A program made the translations under genes and the position numbers. From Sclerotiophoma versabilis (taxonomy: Eukaryota > Ascomycota > Dothideomycetes > Pleosporales > Didymellaceae), in contig JAAROD010000011.1 in NCBI GenBank assembly GCA_012274445.1, positions 1,054,001-1,118,000 on the forward strand: 64,000 bases of DNA, read 5' to 3'. This document shows positions 36,301-46,580 of this stretch, one piece after another. The notes beneath the pieces were generated by a model. It had not been told where the DNA came from, made no database searches, and worked only from the letters and a program-made list of their open reading frames with translations. Every line of letters starts with the position of its first letter. Positions within the stretch are counted from its first letter, which is position 1.

Positions 36301-37757
36301 CGGTGGCGAGGTGAGGAAGGTTGACAATGTTACAGACTTCAAGAGTGGACTCACCACAGCGGCCAAGGCAAGTACTACATCAATAGACAGACCATGCTTC
36401 CGCTAATTTGCTACAGCAATTCGGATTTGGACTATACGATGGAATAACTGGTATCGTCACTGATCCCTATAAAGGCGCAAAGAAGGAAGGTGGCGTTGGC
36501 TTCGTGAAAGGAGTAGGCCGTGGTATCTTCAGTGTACCGTTCCGCGTCATGGGCGGAGCGTGGGCAGTCCCAGGCTACGCTATGAAGGGCTTGTATCAAG
36601 AAATGATCAAGAGCAAGGGGAGCGGCGTGCAGAACTACATCATAGCTGCGCGCATCTCACAGGGCTACGACGAGTCCATCACAGTCTCTGCTCATGAGAG
36701 AGCGGACATCGTCAGCAAGTGGAAAATCGTCAAAGTCAATATGAAGAAGAAGAAAGCACCAGGAGACACAATGGGCTCGCTACACTCGCTTGTAGTCGAC
36801 AAGAGGAAGAGAAAGGAAGATCGAACGAACAGAGTGAGCTCGCATTTCAAGAAGTCTGAAGCGCGTTCAGCCTTCCCACCTGCGATGAGCCAGCATAGCA
36901 GCTACAGCGAAACCAGCACCGAGGCAGCATCTCGCTCGAGCTCCAACGCTCTCCCTGCCTGGAAGATGCAAGAAAAAGAACGCATGTCACGAGTGACAAC
37001 CGCACAGTCACAACAATCACAGCAATCAAATACAGAGCTCGAGGCCCAGCTCATCGCGGAAGAAGAGGCCGAGCGCCGACAACTCGAAGCCGCCATCGCC
37101 GCCTCGGTCGCTGAGAACTCCCACGGCAATGCAGAAGAGGACCAACTTATGGCACGCGCTATCCGTGCTTCTGTTGCAGAGCTCGAGCGAGCGCCGGCTA
37201 ATGCTAGCGAGCAAGATGAGGAGGAGACGCTTAAGCGCGCAATGCAGGCTAGCATTGACGAAGCCGGCCGTAGCGGTGCAACGGAAGAGGAACAAAAGCT
37301 GCTGGAGGAGACATTGCGCAAGTCTATTCTTGATACATCACGTCACCGGCAGCATGGAAGCGACTCTGAATGGGACAGCAGTGATACCGAAGATAATGCC
37401 GACTTCCAGCGCATTATAGCTGAGAGCAAAGAGCTAGCTCATCTGCAGGAGCACTATCCACAGGAATATCAGAACGCAACAGGTGTGCAGGAGAGCGGTA
37501 ATATGGGCGCAACAGGTGAACCGCTTACTGCAAATGCCGAAGATGAGGAGCTGAGAAAGGTGCTCGAGGAGAGCGAGAGAGCTGAGAAGGAGAGACAGGC
37601 GAATGCGAACAAGGAAAGGAGCGAGGATGAAATCGTTCTGGAGTATATCAAGAAGCAGAGTCTGCTGGAGGAGGAACACAGGCAGCGACGGTTGCAAGGC
37701 AGGGATGTGGTAGGCGAAAGCTCCGGCGCTGGGGGCAGTGCACCGAGGAGCTCGTAG
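33390..37757 (+). CDS. Sterol-glucosyltransferase-like enzyme with PPxY, VPS13-like and UIM elements
   Basis: Five exons (33390-33631, 33685-34494, 34544-35548, 35602-36367, 36417-37757) encode 1387 residues. The Pro-rich N-terminus carries PPQY (23-26), PPAY (105-108) and PPPY (167-170), the ligands of Rsp5/NEDD4 WW domains. A GT28-type N-lobe (from about 186; GSRGDVQPFVALGKVL) and a UDP-sugar-binding C-lobe (from about 545; HHGGAGTTAAGIAAGRPTVI, FFGDQPFWG) match sterol 3-beta-glucosyltransferases. Residues about 884-1005 (GLYDGITGIVTDPYKGAKKE, VGFVKGVGRGI) resemble the amphipathic C-terminal repeats of VPS13/ATG2. The last 250 residues hold at least four UIM-like helices (ERRQLEAAIAASVAE, LMARAIRASVAE, LKRAMQASIDE, LLEETLRKSIL). 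No GRAM/PH region as in Atg26 is seen. Intron 1 has a weak GTCCGG donor and is the least certain boundary. Sterol as acceptor is inference. Confidence 0.92.
36368..36416 (+). other. GC-AG intron in the glycosyltransferase gene
   Basis: A 49-bp intron with donor GCAAGT, branch CGCTAAT and acceptor CTACAG, phase 0. It joins TTAAK to QFGFG. A GT at 36372 would break the frame. Confidence 0.8.
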
Positions 37758-38217
37758 AGGACGGCTTGAACGCTCTCTTTGCTTGCAAGGGGTAGAAAGT
37801 CACAGATGATACCCTGAGCTTCTTGACAATGCATCTGAAGATAGACTTCATTGAAATTCGTGATGGTCACATGATAGCTCTAATTAATCGAGGCGTAGGC
37901 CGAGGTTTGGAGAGGACCGCAACGCGACTTCATTCCTCCGGATCTAACACCAATTTCGTGCCGGCTTTCTCGCACGCTCCTGCGTCAAATCAAACCTTAC
38001 TCTCCTCCATCTGGATATGTTGTGTCAATATCACATTTTTTTGCTGGAGAGAGACCAAAAGACACGATAAATTGTGATTGCCTCTTTCGTCACTATTGTA
38101 AAGTGCTGACCCGTTCAGAAACGCTCTGCCCAGAGAGAGGCTTGACTGTTACCGACTGGTTTGAACATGATACCTGAATAAACCCAAAACTATCTTGTTC
38201 GCTCTAGATACATGATG
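37758..38217. other. Intergenic, no gene seen
   Basis: 3' flank of the glycosyltransferase gene and of the minus-strand relic. Confidence 0.5.
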
Positions 38218-38923
38218 TTAGGACGATCTGTGACCAAAGAAAAATGTGTGCTGCGTGACTGCAGCATCGAAACACCGCGCCTGCCCTCTACGCGACGGCA
38301 AGCGAAACCCCTTCTCGAAGCCGCCCTGCCGTTCACCAGTAAAGACTAGCCAAAGGTGTGCGCCACCACTCATTAACACTGGGCAGGTCCAATTGCTCTT
38401 GCGTTTCTTCAGCCTCTTGATATGATCGCTCGCATCGCAACGGTTTTTACTGGGCTTGGCTATGATCGTTTTAAGAGCAGCAACGGCCACTGCTTTCCCC
38501 TTTTGATTTTTTTTGTACTTCCCCCAAGGCTCTGGGTTGTTGAGCATCGTCTCTTCCTGCTCTTCTGCCTGTATCTCAGCATCCTCCAGATCTTCCTCCA
38601 TCTCCTTAGAAGGGTCGACGACACCCTGGTAAGGTGGATCGACGCCCATCAGTACCTCGTCTTTGGTGACGTTGGCAATCTCAACGACCACTCCGGACTC
38701 TCTGAGCTTGTTATATGATAGGACTCGAACGAAGCTCTCCCGGCTCCCCATGTGTATAGCCACCTCGAAGCGGATGCTGGCATACACAGACCATATCATC
38801 TCCCATCCAGGTTATTCATGAGGAAATACCAGTGGGAGGTTGAATGGCAATCCCTTCTTGGCGAGTTGAAAGAACTTATTCTCATTGTTAGGGTCCCAGA
38901 ACAGGTAAAGTGGGGACGACAGG
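38218..38923 (-). pseudogene. Relic of an unknown gene with an in-frame stop
   Basis: The minus strand reads as continuous protein-like sequence after a good acceptor (CTTAACTTCGCAG): LFWDPNNENKFFQLAKKG, LPFNLPLVFPHE, then TAA (38812-38814), then in the same frame PGWEMIWSVYASIRFEVAIH, SRESFVRVLSYNKLRESGVV, EIANVTKDEVLMGVDPPYQG and an acidic Glu/Asp-rich stretch. Lys-rich sequence follows and the frame closes at 38218. The uniform protein-like character on both sides of the stop suggests an exon of a formerly functional gene broken by a CAA-to-TAA change. No upstream exons with a start were found. The family is not recognised. It could instead be a fragment duplicated from elsewhere in the genome. 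Confidence 0.45.
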
Positions 38924-39079
38924 CTGCGAAGTTAAGCGGGACTAGAGCATGATCTTTTCCAAGACCGTTCGGACTGAGAGCGAGAGTATTGGGAAAAACG
39001 ATATTATAGGGACGGTGTTTCTCAGCATATCGAAGTCCACGGCGGTGACTTCATGTGATGAATACTTGGTGTGAACACC

Positions 39080-39244
39080 ATGGCATTGTTAGACACGATA
39101 CTGGAACGCGAATCACATAGTCTTAGAAGCTCACAGTTTGCAGGCAGAGACAGTGGCGAAGACATAATGATGGAAGACGTTGATGTTGAAGGTCAAACAC
39201 AAATACACCATGTGAGGCTGGTACGCGAGGTGCTCGAGAGATGA
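39080..39244 (+). CDS. Small ORF of 54 residues, doubtful
   Basis: It starts at ATG 39080 (ACACCATGG, strong context) and gives MALLDTILERESHSLRSSQF, then an acidic segment (SGEDIMMEDVDVEGQ), ending at TGA 39242. The composition is protein-like and a GTGAGG donor-like site lies at 39211. It could therefore be a first exon or part of the neighbouring relic. There is no family match. Confidence 0.2.
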   Translation: MALLDTILERESHSLRSSQFAGRDSGEDIMMEDVDVEGQTQIHHVRLVREVLER

Positions 39245-39670
39245 GCTCGATTGTCATGCCGTCATTGTCACCTTTCTAAGCGAGCTCCAACCTCCAGACT
39301 TTACAACCCATCCTTTCATCCATCGCACAAGCTGTCAGCTATCCTTGGCTTATCGTCATGTTACCCAATCCTCTCGGCATGATCCGGATCATCTTCTCAA
39401 TAAAGTAGCACTCGCGCAACGGTGTGCGTGATCACGCATCCCTCACTGTTGAAAGTCTTGGTTTCTCCGTGAGGGCGAAGCGAATGCACCGCAAAGAGGA
39501 ACAACGCCGCTGAAGCCCTCGGAATAACCTGCTGATCTTAGCCGTAATAAGTTTGCGGAGCCCCGCATCCAAGATCAGCACTGGCTGTGCCTGGCGGTTC
39601 GGCGAGCAATACCCCGGATTGTCTTGGCTTTGGGTAAACAGCCTGTAAACATCCTGGAGCTTTGCAGATG

Positions 39671-39678
39671 ATATATAG
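39671..39678 (+). promoter_or_regulatory. TATA-like element upstream of the GH43 gene
   Basis: ATATATAG lies 60 bp before the ATG. The position suits a TATA box with a short leader. Confidence 0.35.
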
Positions 39679-39737
39679 TATTGTTGCCGGGTTGTTGGAA
39701 TGTTTGGTACCTCACTTTGAGATCTTTGTAGGTCACC

Positions 39738-41251
39738 ATGGGTTTCGGTACAATCTCTTGTCAGCTCCTGCTGGCTGTCGCGTCTGTTTCTGCCAAATGG
39801 ATCGTCCCTGGTGCACGATGGAGGGCTACTGATGGCACTCTGGTCAACGCTCACGCTGGCGGTGTAACTGTCGACAAAGAGACGGGCAAGTTCTTCTTGT
39901 TTGGAGAGTACAAGATCGAGGGTCAGGTTGAGGGTGGAGGTGTCAGCGTATACAGTTCAGATGATTTGGCAACATGGAGGCCTGAGGGCATGGCTCTGTG
40001 TAAGTTGATCGAGTTTCTGAATTTTTTTGCAGACGACTGACATGCCTGGTAGCGCCAATTGAGGGCCACCCTTACATCTCGACCGAGCACATCATCCAGC
40101 GACCAAAGGTCACTTACTCAGAGCAGACCGGAAAGTACCACATGTTCTGGCACGCCGACAACTCAACGTATGGCTGGCTTCTTCAAGGCTTTGCTCAAGC
40201 CGATAACATTACCGGACCATACTCATTCGTCGACGCCACGCTGCCGCTTGGCAATTGGTCCCAGGACTATGGTCTCTTTGTGGACCGCAAGGATGGTCGG
40301 GCGTACGCTTTGTACTCCAACGGTGACCGCCGCGAGGGACGCGATGTGTACCTCACCTCCTACAACGACAATATCACTGCTCTCGATAAGGTCGTTCACC
40401 GATGGGACAAATATGACCTCGAAGCGCCCACTATCATTCAGACAGATAAGAGTTACTTTGCGTTGATGAGCCACAAGACCGGTTACAGGCCCAACAATGT
40501 CGTTGCTTTCCGTGCCGACAAGCTTGAGGGACCTTGGTCTCAGCCTTTCATCGTTGCTCCTCTCAACACCCGTACCTACAACTCACAATCTGGTTTCTCT
40601 CTTCGTATCAACGGCACAAAGAAGACAACCTACCTCTACCTTGGTGATCAATGGGACTCGATCAGTCTCTGGGAGTCCCGCTACATCTGGCTTCCAATCG
40701 AGATCGACGAGGCAAAGAAATCGCTTGAGGTTAAGTGGCACGATGTCTACGACCTGAACGTAAAGACTGGTGAGGTCAAGCCAATTAAGGGCAAGACTTA
40801 CTACGGCAAGGACGCCACCGTGACCGGTGGCGCCTTCAAGCAGGAAGCCACTTTCGGCAGCCATGAGATCATCCTCACCGGCATCGTCGGTAACGACAGT
40901 AAGGTCACTTTCTCCGGTATTGAAGGCCAGGGCAAGCCCCAGTGGGTTTCGTTCTACTACCAGAATACCGACGATATGGGTTTCGGTGACCAACCCGGAG
41001 GCACCCCGGACCGCATTGGCGGCACATGGCAGCTGCGCCGCATTGCAAGTGTCATTGTGAATGGCAAGACCGAACAGGTGGAGAGCTTGTACCAGAGAGA
41101 CACGCACAAGGGCATCATCCTTAGCACACCCCTGCAGTTGCACCTCGACAAGGGCAAGAACAACGTCATCGAGATTGGTGGGCTGTTTAACAACCAGACT
41201 TACAAGGGTGCTGATATCGATCGTATCGTGGTCTACCCGCCAGAGGAATGA
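39738..41251 (+). CDS. Secreted GH43 enzyme, subfamily-24-like (galactan beta-1,3-galactosidase type)
   Basis: Two exons, 39738-39999 and 40053-41251, encode 486 residues. The intron is 53 bp. A signal peptide (MGFGTISCQLLLAVASVSA) leads to a five-bladed GH43 domain. Its start RATDGTLVNAHAGGVTVD and FLFGEYKIEG resemble the NAHGGG and GEHK blocks of exo-beta-1,3-galactanases. Later blocks include RPKVTYSEQTGKYHMFWHAD, DYGLFVDRKDGRAYALYS and YDLEAPTIIQ, whose Glu is a candidate acid. A beta-sandwich of about 150 residues follows (from about 340; KQEATFGSHEIILTGI, GKNNVIEIGGLFNN), probably a carbohydrate-binding module of CBM35/6 type. The likely role is outside the cell, trimming arabinogalactan side chains of plant walls. 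The exact substrate is inference. No intron interrupts the second exon. Confidence 0.9.
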
Positions 41252-41647
41252 ACCATTGTGTGAAAGCACCCACGCTTTGCATGTCACAGCAGGAATATAA
41301 TATATTACTATGCATCTACTGATGAGTCTCTTGCATTAGCTCATTGGACTCTTACTGTGACCATCGATTGTTTGCTGATGAGAGGGGTTGTTCTGCCTAA
41401 TACTGGAATGTATATCACGCTAAAGATGAGTATGGTCCCAAATAAAGGTGGAGGCGACGTTGAACCGCTATCAAGTGAAGTTTTCATCCACTTGTCTATT
41501 TGCTCCGCTTGGCAACCTCCGTCTCTACTTGGCATCCCTTCAGCAGATTCGCAATGGCCGACGTACCGCCGACATAATACAGAGATACCGCTAATGAGAG
41601 GAAGACGGAAGCTGCGATCGCACGAAATCAAAGGTGTTCCATTCGAT
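41252..41647. other. Convergent intergenic region
   Basis: 396 bp between the 3' ends of the GH43 and carrier genes. No gene seen. Confidence 0.55.
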
Positions 41648-43805
41648 CTATCGCGCGTTGTAAGGAGAGGTATCTCTCATGATGTAGATCTGCCCAATCA
41701 GTACTGTTAACCCAACCACCATCGTAATGGCAATGATAGGCAAGTTGACGCGTGCAAACTCAAGCCCTCCGACACGAATGTGTTTGCGCCCCAGGATATC
41801 GCGCCATAGCATTCCAGCGAGGGATGCGCTAAATGCTAAGCTAAAGGCTCCATAATTGACGCCAATAGCCATACTATACACTGTGCCCCAGAACGTTCGA
41901 TCTGAGATGGGTGTGCCGTTCTGGCGGTGAATTTCCTGCCAGGACTGAACGACACGTGAAAGCAGGATTGTGGTGCCGATGTTTGTACCGGCAAACTACG
42001 ATCAGGTTAGTCTGCACATTGACTATCCATGGAAGGGTGAACTTACGTTGCAAAGAACCACAGAAAGAAAGCCCATGCCACCAATGGCACCTACTGTTCC
42101 TGTCTTCTCCACCCAGTGATCCCACCCATGCGCGAATACAGGGACCCAACCCTTCGTGACTAGTGCTTGCACGAGAACGAACATGCAGAATGCGAAAGGC
42201 AACAGGGCTAGTGGTAGATGGTTGAAAACAGTCATTGTAGTGGGAAACGTCTCTTCTGCCCATCGATATCTTTCTTTGATGATCGATTCGAGAGTGGTAG
42301 GCTGTCTACGCACGTATGGTTTCGTTCGGTCTTCTCCATCAGCATCACGCTCTCTATCGGTCCCAGAGTTCAGCTTTTCGTTTGATGTTTGGGTCAATGT
42401 GGCAGCGGCTGGCGTCTGAGTCTTCTCGTTCAAGGTGGTACCCGTGGCGAACGATTCGCCATTCTGAAGCCGGCGCGACTCTACAGATGTCATCAGCCTT
42501 TCTCTTTCTTTCTCAGCCTTCTTCTCCTCCGCTCTCTTTCGGCCTTCCTGAGCAATTACGCGAGTTTTCTCCCTGTCTGTCCAGCCAAGTCCGAGATCGA
42601 AGATAATCAAAACGAAAGCTGCCGGCAGTGTGACGTAGAATACTGGAGTTTCATGGGTGCCTTGCGCTACCGCATTGATGATAAGTACAGTGATCAAGGT
42701 TGCGGCCATAATTGCAGCCCCAAATATTGCTCCTTTCTTATCCAAGAACGGATTCAAGATCTCCTCGAGAGATAGTTGTTTTCGGCTCTTTTGTTCGTCG
42801 GCATCAGAAGGGTCCGCGACTTGGTCTTCTGAGTCGTCTTTGGCAAAAGGGATATTTGGGTTGACCGGCGGCTTGTTCTTGATGTGGTCGGGAAGATCCT
42901 CCATCAAAATCGTTTCCGGAATCAGATTCTCGTCCTGGAAGATAATGTAGAGTAAGAAGGGGAAGAGCACGACACCGGTGACGATCACAGGGACGATCAC
43001 GTTGGCCGTGTACTTGATGAATGTGATTCCAAAGGCGCCTGCTAGAACCAGGTTCGTAGGGTTGGAGGAAACCAGGATTGCAGAAGCAATGTTGGCGCAG
43101 GCGAACTGGGTAAAGATCCAAGCTCGGGGATGCGTAATGTTGCTTGACACACGTGTCATGTATGAGAGGAAGGCGGTTCCGGACAAGATGATAGGATCGT
43201 TCCCAATGAAAGCGGTGAGCGCAAAGAAGAACAGATACAGGTAAAAGTAAAGTCTGTGCCCAACTTTACCCCCCTTCTGTAGGACCTTGAAGGCCAGCCA
43301 TCTGATCAAGCCTGAAGCATCGACCGAAATAGCGATATATGCCAGAGACAAGAAGAATAGCATGATATCATATGGCACAATACCGTTAGCGCCGATGGTC
43401 CCGCCCTTGACTTCTTCTCGACCAATAGCTGTTATAGCGAGCAGGAAGAGGTCAGCTATGAGTGGGGATGTAATGAAATTCATAGGAAAGTTGAACCGTA
43501 CAAACACACCATGTGCGGGACGTTCAACATGTGGCTTTGATGTAATGCGCAACGCGCTGGAAGTCTTGATAATCCCTGTCCATAGTACTCGAGGGACATA
43601 GATGGGTACATGAAAGCCGAATAGAACGTTAATGTCTGTATCGATTTCTTAGCTGTGATCCTGCACGTGGGTCTACCCACTTACTTGTGAGGACGAACAC
43701 AATGAGTGTTACAATCGATCGCCATTCCTTGATCTTCCCAGTAGAAATGTCGATAGTCCCAGTTCCGGTGCTGCTAGCACGGTCGTGCAGCACAGTAACG
43801 GTCAT
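41648..43805 (-). CDS. ArsB/NhaD-type ion transporter of the IT superfamily
   Basis: Three exons on the minus strand (43685-43805, 42047-43635, 41648-41995) encode 685 residues. Introns are 49 and 51 bp with GTAAGT donors. Many hydrophobic spans are present (for example IVTLIVFVLTNINVLFGFHV, YDIMLFFLSLAYIAIS, LYFYLYLFFFALTAFIGNDP, LPLALLPFAFCMFVLV). The family's conserved GNDPIILSGTAF and SSNPTNLVLAGAFGI motifs form the two halves of the substrate site. A long cytosolic loop rich in Glu, Lys and Arg (about 385-470) separates the two halves. Members move arsenite, Na+/H+ or dicarboxylates across the plasma or vacuolar membrane. The substrate cannot be read from sequence, and no ArsA or arsenic genes lie nearby. 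An upstream in-frame non-ATG codon was ignored. Confidence 0.9.
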
Positions 43806-44450
43806 TGTGCTTTGTTGCACCCGCGACTGAGGCTCTGCAGTTTTCGGAGCTCTCTTCGCGTGCCGAAAATTTGATCGCAGCCGTGTTCTGATGTATATGG
43901 AGTGGTCGTCTTCGCGGATGTTTCAGTCTTAGACTAGAACCTTGTTCTTGACCGATCGCTGTGCTGTGCTTACGGCCCGCACATCAGAGGGGTCGCGTGC
44001 GTGAATTCCAGTCAGCGGAGGTGAGAGGGTCGCCGTAGATTGTAAGTTTCACACAGCTGTAACACAAGGGCATGTTAACATCCGCAGTTACCTAAACAGT
44101 TTTTCCTGGAAGTTGGTAATGTATTCTTGTACCTTGGGGCCAAGAGCAATGAAGAGGGAAGGACCCTGAACCGTGCTCGGTGACAGCCTCGGACAGGTCC
44201 GTGGTCTCTGACTGGCCAACATGTCAGCTATCAAGACACAGCCTCTTTGCCTGCGGACACTTCGACAAACTCATCTCACCGGCCCAAAATGACGCTGCAG
44301 CCATTGCCCCGTCATCTAAAAGCCTCATTTGGGCCAAGCCCCATATACCTACAAGGCGCACTCCTTCCGCCTCCGCATTTCTGGCAATGCAAATTCATCT
44401 AGCATCGGCATCCTCGCTGTCTAGTACAGTAGCGCGGCACGCTCGCAGTC
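43806..44450. promoter_or_regulatory. Divergent promoter region
   Basis: 645 bp between the carrier gene (minus) and the membrane-protein gene (plus). No specific element identified. Confidence 0.45.
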
Positions 44451-46358
44451 ATGCCGGCTACTCCAGCACTGTACGACGTCTTTGCTCGGAGTGCTGACGG
44501 CGCATCATCAGCATCCGTCAGTAATGGCAATGCCACCGCGCAGCCATTAGACGTTGTCTGCGCCTGGCCTGTATCTTCCCAATATGGAGCTGGTTCACGA
44601 TTTCTGTACGCTCAAGGGGTAGTCCTCTGCCTATCGCGAGCTCACGTTCTTCTACAGGTATTACGTTCTCGTAGCCACTTGCGTCTTCCTACGAAAAGCA
44701 GAGTGGCTAAGAAATGCTTGTCTTGCGGCTGCTCTGCTGGTCCCGTCAATCGGTGCACTCCATGGCATCGTGCTCGCGTTCTACCACGTGAATGGTCAGT
44801 TCCAACCCCAACTCCAAGACACCGCACATGGTGTCTCGCAGCATCTAACAACCACATTTCTAGGCGCTGTCGATCTCGATGTGTTTGGGGCCTGGCAGCT
44901 GTGTTCTATCGCCATCATCGCTGTACCCACTACGCTTCGCATATCCGGGACCTACTTCAATTCTGCCGGCCGCAACCTCATCTTTTTATGGACTATTCTC
45001 TTGGTATCAGGGTTGATAGCTCTATGCGTTGAGTTCTCAAGGGTCACAGCGACTGACTGTAGCCATGACGAGGCTGGTGTATCAACGTTGACCGTAGACG
45101 GGTTTCCGTACGGCAAAACGACATGCAACCTGACGTGCTCAGAAGACCAAGGGCCGTTCTCCGATATGCGCGGTGGTGCGGCAAAGAACATATATGTCAT
45201 CCCAGTACCGAGCATGTTGACCTTCAACGCTGCTATGCTCATCGCTGCGGGAGTTTGCATACCTGCAATTTTGAGCTTAATCTTCACGTGGGACAAGATT
45301 CTCGAGAGCAGTTATTGGACCCGTCGAAAGACACAACAAGAGAGCAATCAGTCCCAGCAGGACAACGCCATCAAACTTACTCCCAACGAGATAAAAGGCA
45401 TCAATAACACAGTCACCCGATTTCTGGGTGTCATTGAGATACCACTGTTCGGAGGAGTTGTTTTGGCCATTCTTATTGCAGGAGAGATCAACTTCTTTAG
45501 TCCTCAGCTGATGTATATGACTGAACCGATGGCCTCCATAGGTATGATTTCGTGGGTACGTCTTTCTGAGCCATACTGATGCCTACTATAGGACAGTGGT
45601 CACCCATTGCAGGCACATGCATGGCAGCACTCGGCTCACTGTATGTGTACTGGAGCAAGGGCGAGGACTTCGTTACTTATGGAGAAAAGAAGGACCCCTC
45701 CAAGCCAGCGTCGTCGGATTCGGGTCACAGCGATAGACTTTTCCATTTGCGGGGACTCTCCTTGGATGAACCCTGCTCACCCACTCAGGTCAAAAGCAAT
45801 ATGGAGATGGTTCAACGGCCTTCTAGTGAACATAATGATCTTCAACCAGTGTTCACTATCACTGCAGCGGACGATGAGACGAACTCAATCCAACATATCG
45901 AACGGCTTCCTGACGGACCTAGTGACCTTGATCAAGAGGATTCCAGTAACAAGACTAGTGCTAAATCGAACGCCGGAAGAGGTCGAGTACGAGGCTGGCT
46001 GGAGAACGCCAGCGTGCGCATGAGTGAGACCGCGCACCGAGAACTCGATACCAAAGAACACAAGAACAAGAAAGCATACAAATATCCCATGTTTCCAGGA
46101 GAGGACAAGGTCAATGAGCACTTTCATCGTACGAGCGAACAATTTACCGAATTGCGGATGCAGAGGGTAGCCAGCTCTGCATCTAGCATACGGTCATCGA
46201 ATGGAGAGGGCCCTTCAACACCGCCAGCAGTCGTAACACGTTCACGGACGAACACTAATACAGATACTATTACGCCGGTGCCACGAAGGGATACGCTCGA
46301 AGTTCCGGAGCTCGCATACCATAGCCCAAAACTTGGAAGTTATCAAGGCTGGATTTGA
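44451..46358 (+). CDS. Polytopic membrane protein, unknown function
   Basis: Four exons (44451-44605, 44658-44794, 44864-45541, 45592-46358) encode 578 residues. The short early exons were fixed by frame continuity of the first spans: RFLYYVLVATCVFL across intron 1, HVNGAVDLDVFG across intron 2 and MASIGQWSPIAGTC across intron 3. About eight hydrophobic segments lie before residue 385 (CLAAALLVPSIGALHGIVLA, LIFLWTILLVSGLIALCV, MLTFNAAMLIAAGVCIPAIL, LFGGVVLAILIAGEINFF). A lumenal or extracellular loop contains four Cys (TDCSHDEAGV, TTCNLTCSED). The last 190 residues are a Ser/Thr/Glu-rich cytosolic tail. The layout is typical of a conserved fungal integral-membrane family without assigned function. 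Homology to a seven-helix receptor is possible but not evident. Confidence 0.82.
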
Positions 46359-46492
46359 AGCAAGCCGCGCGATACCTTACTATCAATGGACATTGGCCAA
46401 ACTATGACAAACGATTGAGATTGTAGTCAAACCTTGAGAGGACAGTTTATCAGTTGAGTGTTGATAACGCCCACAAGACGCTTACCAAAGTG

Positions 46493-46504
46493 CACGTGCA
46501 CGTG
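46493..46504 (+). promoter_or_regulatory. Two adjoining E-boxes upstream of the PfkB gene
   Basis: CACGTGCACGTG is two CACGTG palindromes in tandem, 77-88 bp before the ATG at 46581. CACGTG is the classical site of bHLH factors (Pho4-, Cbf1- and INO-type in fungi). Binding is inference. Confidence 0.5.
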
Positions 46505-46580
46505 CCACTTGATATCGAAGTTCTACGAACAGCCAACCATCCCTCCTGCCACCACACATAACAAGAGCACATTACCCATC

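Noticed and set aside
38715..38735. B-box-like GTTCGAGTCC on the minus strand
   Set aside because: No A box, anticodon arm or acceptor stem at the right distance. It lies inside the protein-like relic.
38860..38960. 5S rRNA-like words (GAAGTTAAGCGGGACTAG)
   Set aside because: Only about 11 bases match a 5S core. Flanking stems and the internal promoter boxes are not convincing, and the other strand reads as the protein-like relic.
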